Source of the DNA: CAVYXZ01 sp965223835 | Lineage (GTDB): Bacteria > Chloroflexota > Anaerolineae > Aggregatilineales > Phototrophicaceae | DNA length: 64,000 nucleotides | Direction of reading: 5' to 3' | Assembly: GCA_965223835.1 (NCBI GenBank) | Contig: CBDCXQ010000001.1 | Span: forward strand, 4,588,001 to 4,652,000 | Shown: one piece after another, positions 62,456 through 64,000 of the stretch | How positions within the stretch are numbered: position 1 is the stretch's first letter | How the letters are laid out: each line of letters opens with the position of its first letter | Position numbers and translations under genes: made by a program | Notes under the pieces: generated by a model | Told to the model about the DNA's origin: nothing | What the model saw: only the letters and a program-made list of their open reading frames with translations | Databases searched by the model: none

Positions 62456-62830
62456 ATGCAATCCAATCAGAGCGATTCAAATCTGGAGCCAAACCGTGAG
62501 CAGTTGCTGCAAATGGCGATCGCATCGGCCAAAGCGGGCAATGCCGACGGCGCCCGCGTCATGCTGCGGCAGGTTTTGACTGAAGATAAACGGAATGAAC
62601 GCGCCCTGTTGTGGATGGCACGCATCGCACGCAGCAAAAAAGAGCGGCTAGAATGGTTGGAGCGGGTGCTGGATGTCAACCCGGATAATGAGCAGGCGCG
62701 TAAACAGAAACAGCGGATGGAATATCGCACCAGTGCCCAACAAAACCGCACCTTGCTGATATTTGGCGTGGTTGCTGGTGTGCTGGTTGTGTTAGGCATC
62801 GTCGTCTTGCTGGTATTACAACTGACCTGA
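62456..62830 (+). CDS. Small TPR-like protein with C-terminal membrane anchor
   Basis: The 124-residue product has a TPR-like region (LLQMAIASAKAGNADGARVMLRQVLTEDKRNERALLWMARIA) and a C-terminal membrane segment (TLLIFGVVAGVLVVLGIVVLLVL). The N-terminal part resembles the start of the next, larger gene. Confidence 0.78.
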   Translation: MQSNQSDSNLEPNREQLLQMAIASAKAGNADGARVMLRQVLTEDKRNERALLWMARIARSKKERLEWLERVLDVNPDNEQARKQKQRMEYRTSAQQNRTLLIFGVVAGVLVVLGIVVLLVLQLT

Positions 62831-62887
62831 TCGCATTTCACAACCTGTTCGCGCAGATCTGCCGAATTGCCTACAATTTATGTAATC

Positions 62888-62991
62888 AGTCGACAGTCCA
62901 TAGCCAAAAGACAGAAAACCATGTCCATCGAACCGAACTCTCAACTCGTATGGTCCCGACTATTGGCTAGCGACTAACAACCAACGACTTA
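62888..62991 (+). repeat. AGTC-type dispersed repeat, copy 2
   Basis: AGTCGACAGTC, ACAGAAAAC, ACTCGTATGGTCCCGACTATTGG and CAACGACTTA follow copy 1 (8403-8501) in order and orientation. Confidence 0.75.
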
Positions 62992-63020
62992 ATTACTACA
63001 AACCCTGGAGATTCGTCCAT

Positions 63021-64000
63021 TGGCTAGTCAGGATGATATACAGCAAAAACTCAGGATGGGGATCGAAGCGGCCCGGCGGGGTGATAAACCGGCGGCGCAG
63101 GTTTTACTGCGGGAAGTTGTCGCCAGTGACCCCAATAACGAACTGGCATGGATGTGGTTGGCCTCGGCAGTAGATGACCTCGATGAGCGCCGATCGCACC
63201 TGGAGCGCGTCTTGCGCATTAATCCGGATAATCCTCGTGCCCAGGAAGCCCTGCGCCGGTTGCAACCCGGTGGTGGTGAGCGCCCGCCGATTGCACGGCC
63301 CCGGCAACGCCCACCAGCCGCTGCTACCGGTGGACCCAATACGGTAACCATTATCGTCGGGGCCATCGTGGTCCTGGCGGTCGTCACAGCGCTGATTTTC
63401 GCCTTGATCGCTTCACAGCAACCGGCTGATCCGACGCGGCAGGAGATTGTTAACGCACTCAGCCCGTCGTTCACGCCCTCGCCTGACCCGAACTCATTTA
63501 CGGCGACACCCTCACCCAACATCCTGATCGTGACATCTGATGTGACGTTGCCGCCAACGTTTACCGCAACCTTTACGCCAACCGCCAGTGTGACCCCCTT
63601 ACCCTCACCTACACCGCTACCGCTGACATTTTTTACGATGATCTTTACCGGCCTGGAACCGGGCGCAGCGGTCACGGATCTGTATCAGGCCCTCGGCAAT
63701 GGCAGTGAGATCAATCTGCTGGGGGGCGACATTCGCGATATTGCCTATGATCCCAGCGGCCAAAAAGTCGCTTTCGTGCGCGAGGTTGCTCGCAACAGTC
63801 CGCCACCATCTACCGAGGCCAAGACCGAGGCTGAAGCCGAGGCAGCTGACGAAGGTACATTGGAAATCGAACCAGCACCAGTCGATGCTGGGCCGGTAAC
63901 CGAACTGTTTATCGCGCCGGTTGATGATCTGGGTGCGGCGCGCCAGATTACCGAATTTGGCAGTACGATTTCTCGCCCCACCTGGGCACCGAATGGCATT
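63021..64000 (+). CDS. Membrane-anchored TPR/beta-propeller protein, C-terminus cut by window edge
   Basis: TTG 63021 follows GGAG. The visible 326 residues have a TPR-like N-terminus (MGIEAARRGDKPAAQVLLREVVASDPNNELAWMWLASA), a membrane segment (about residues 110-130), a Thr/Pro stalk, and the beginning of a TolB-like propeller (RDIAYDPSGQKVAFVR, RPTWAPNG). The first part is paralogous to the gene at 62456. It is truncated by the window, not by mutation. Confidence 0.8.

Noticed and set aside
1..64000. CRISPR arrays, rRNA, prophage or intact IS
   Set aside because: No regular repeat-spacer pattern, ribosomal RNA, integrase or transposase was seen in the window.

Overview
The window looks like a chromosomal segment of a Chloroflexota bacterium, most likely from the Anaerolineae or a close relative, probably from a metagenome or a poorly sampled genome. 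The basis is indirect: secreted and membrane proteins carry Thr/Pro-rich linkers, TTG and GTG starts are common, the amino-acid transporter permeases are enlarged, an R3H-ATPase sits next to tmk, and the gaps between genes hold palindromic dispersed repeats and a MITE. No rRNA is present and there is a single tRNA, tRNA-Gly(GCC). There is no phage, CRISPR array or intact insertion sequence.

Layout. 1-1.5 kb: truncated type ISP-like restriction/methylase gene on the minus strand. 2.1-5.4 kb: plus-strand operon of a GNAT-like protein, an R3H-ATPase and tmk. 5.4-8.3 kb: secreted beta-propeller and secreted glycosidase. 8.6-15.7 kb: isolated rpsD, an AT-rich HNH-nuclease cassette, rsmI, a helical-repeat protein, a DUF4432 epimerase, TetR with YceI and twin operators, and a PPOX flavoprotein. 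15.8-24.5 kb: two glycosyltransferases, an SDR, a cyclic-nucleotide-binding protein, an hsp20-lon operon, a lone receiver and a PHP-AlbA fusion protein. 24.9-30.7 kb: four-gene amino-acid ABC transporter of the Aap type. 30.9-45.5 kb: foldase lipoprotein, two paralogous anchored proteins with a shared C-terminal domain, PhyH oxygenase, two FHA proteins, peroxiredoxin, DsbA-like protein, rsgA, pcm, a FAH-family hydrolase and two TPR proteins. 45.7-50.3 kb: SDR and two overlapping GAF-PAS-cyclase genes. 50.5-54 kb: tRNA-Gly and an operon of prenyltransferase, flavin disulfide reductase and DsbA-like protein. 54.2-61.2 kb: Tat-exported protein, cytochrome c lipoprotein, DUF3179 protein, then a FIST-histidine kinase-response regulator operon. 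61.5-64 kb: hypothetical genes and a truncated TolB-like protein.

How genes may work together. The strongest observation is the cyclase pair. Each protein lacks active-site residues that the other keeps: one has both metal aspartates but lost the Asn/Arg pair, and the other has Asn/Arg but has His in place of the second metal aspartate. Together they would build one complete site, like the C1/C2 halves of animal adenylyl cyclases. A cyclic-nucleotide-binding protein elsewhere in the window is a possible receiver. Second, an array of three 11-bp direct repeats lies upstream of both the Tat-exported protein and the DUF3179/FIST divergent promoter, next to a FIST-kinase-OmpR-type regulator operon, suggesting a local regulon. 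Third, an 84-bp MITE with 4-bp target duplications occurs twice in opposite orientation, one copy nested in another dispersed repeat. No searches were run, and all family names rest on motifs read by eye.
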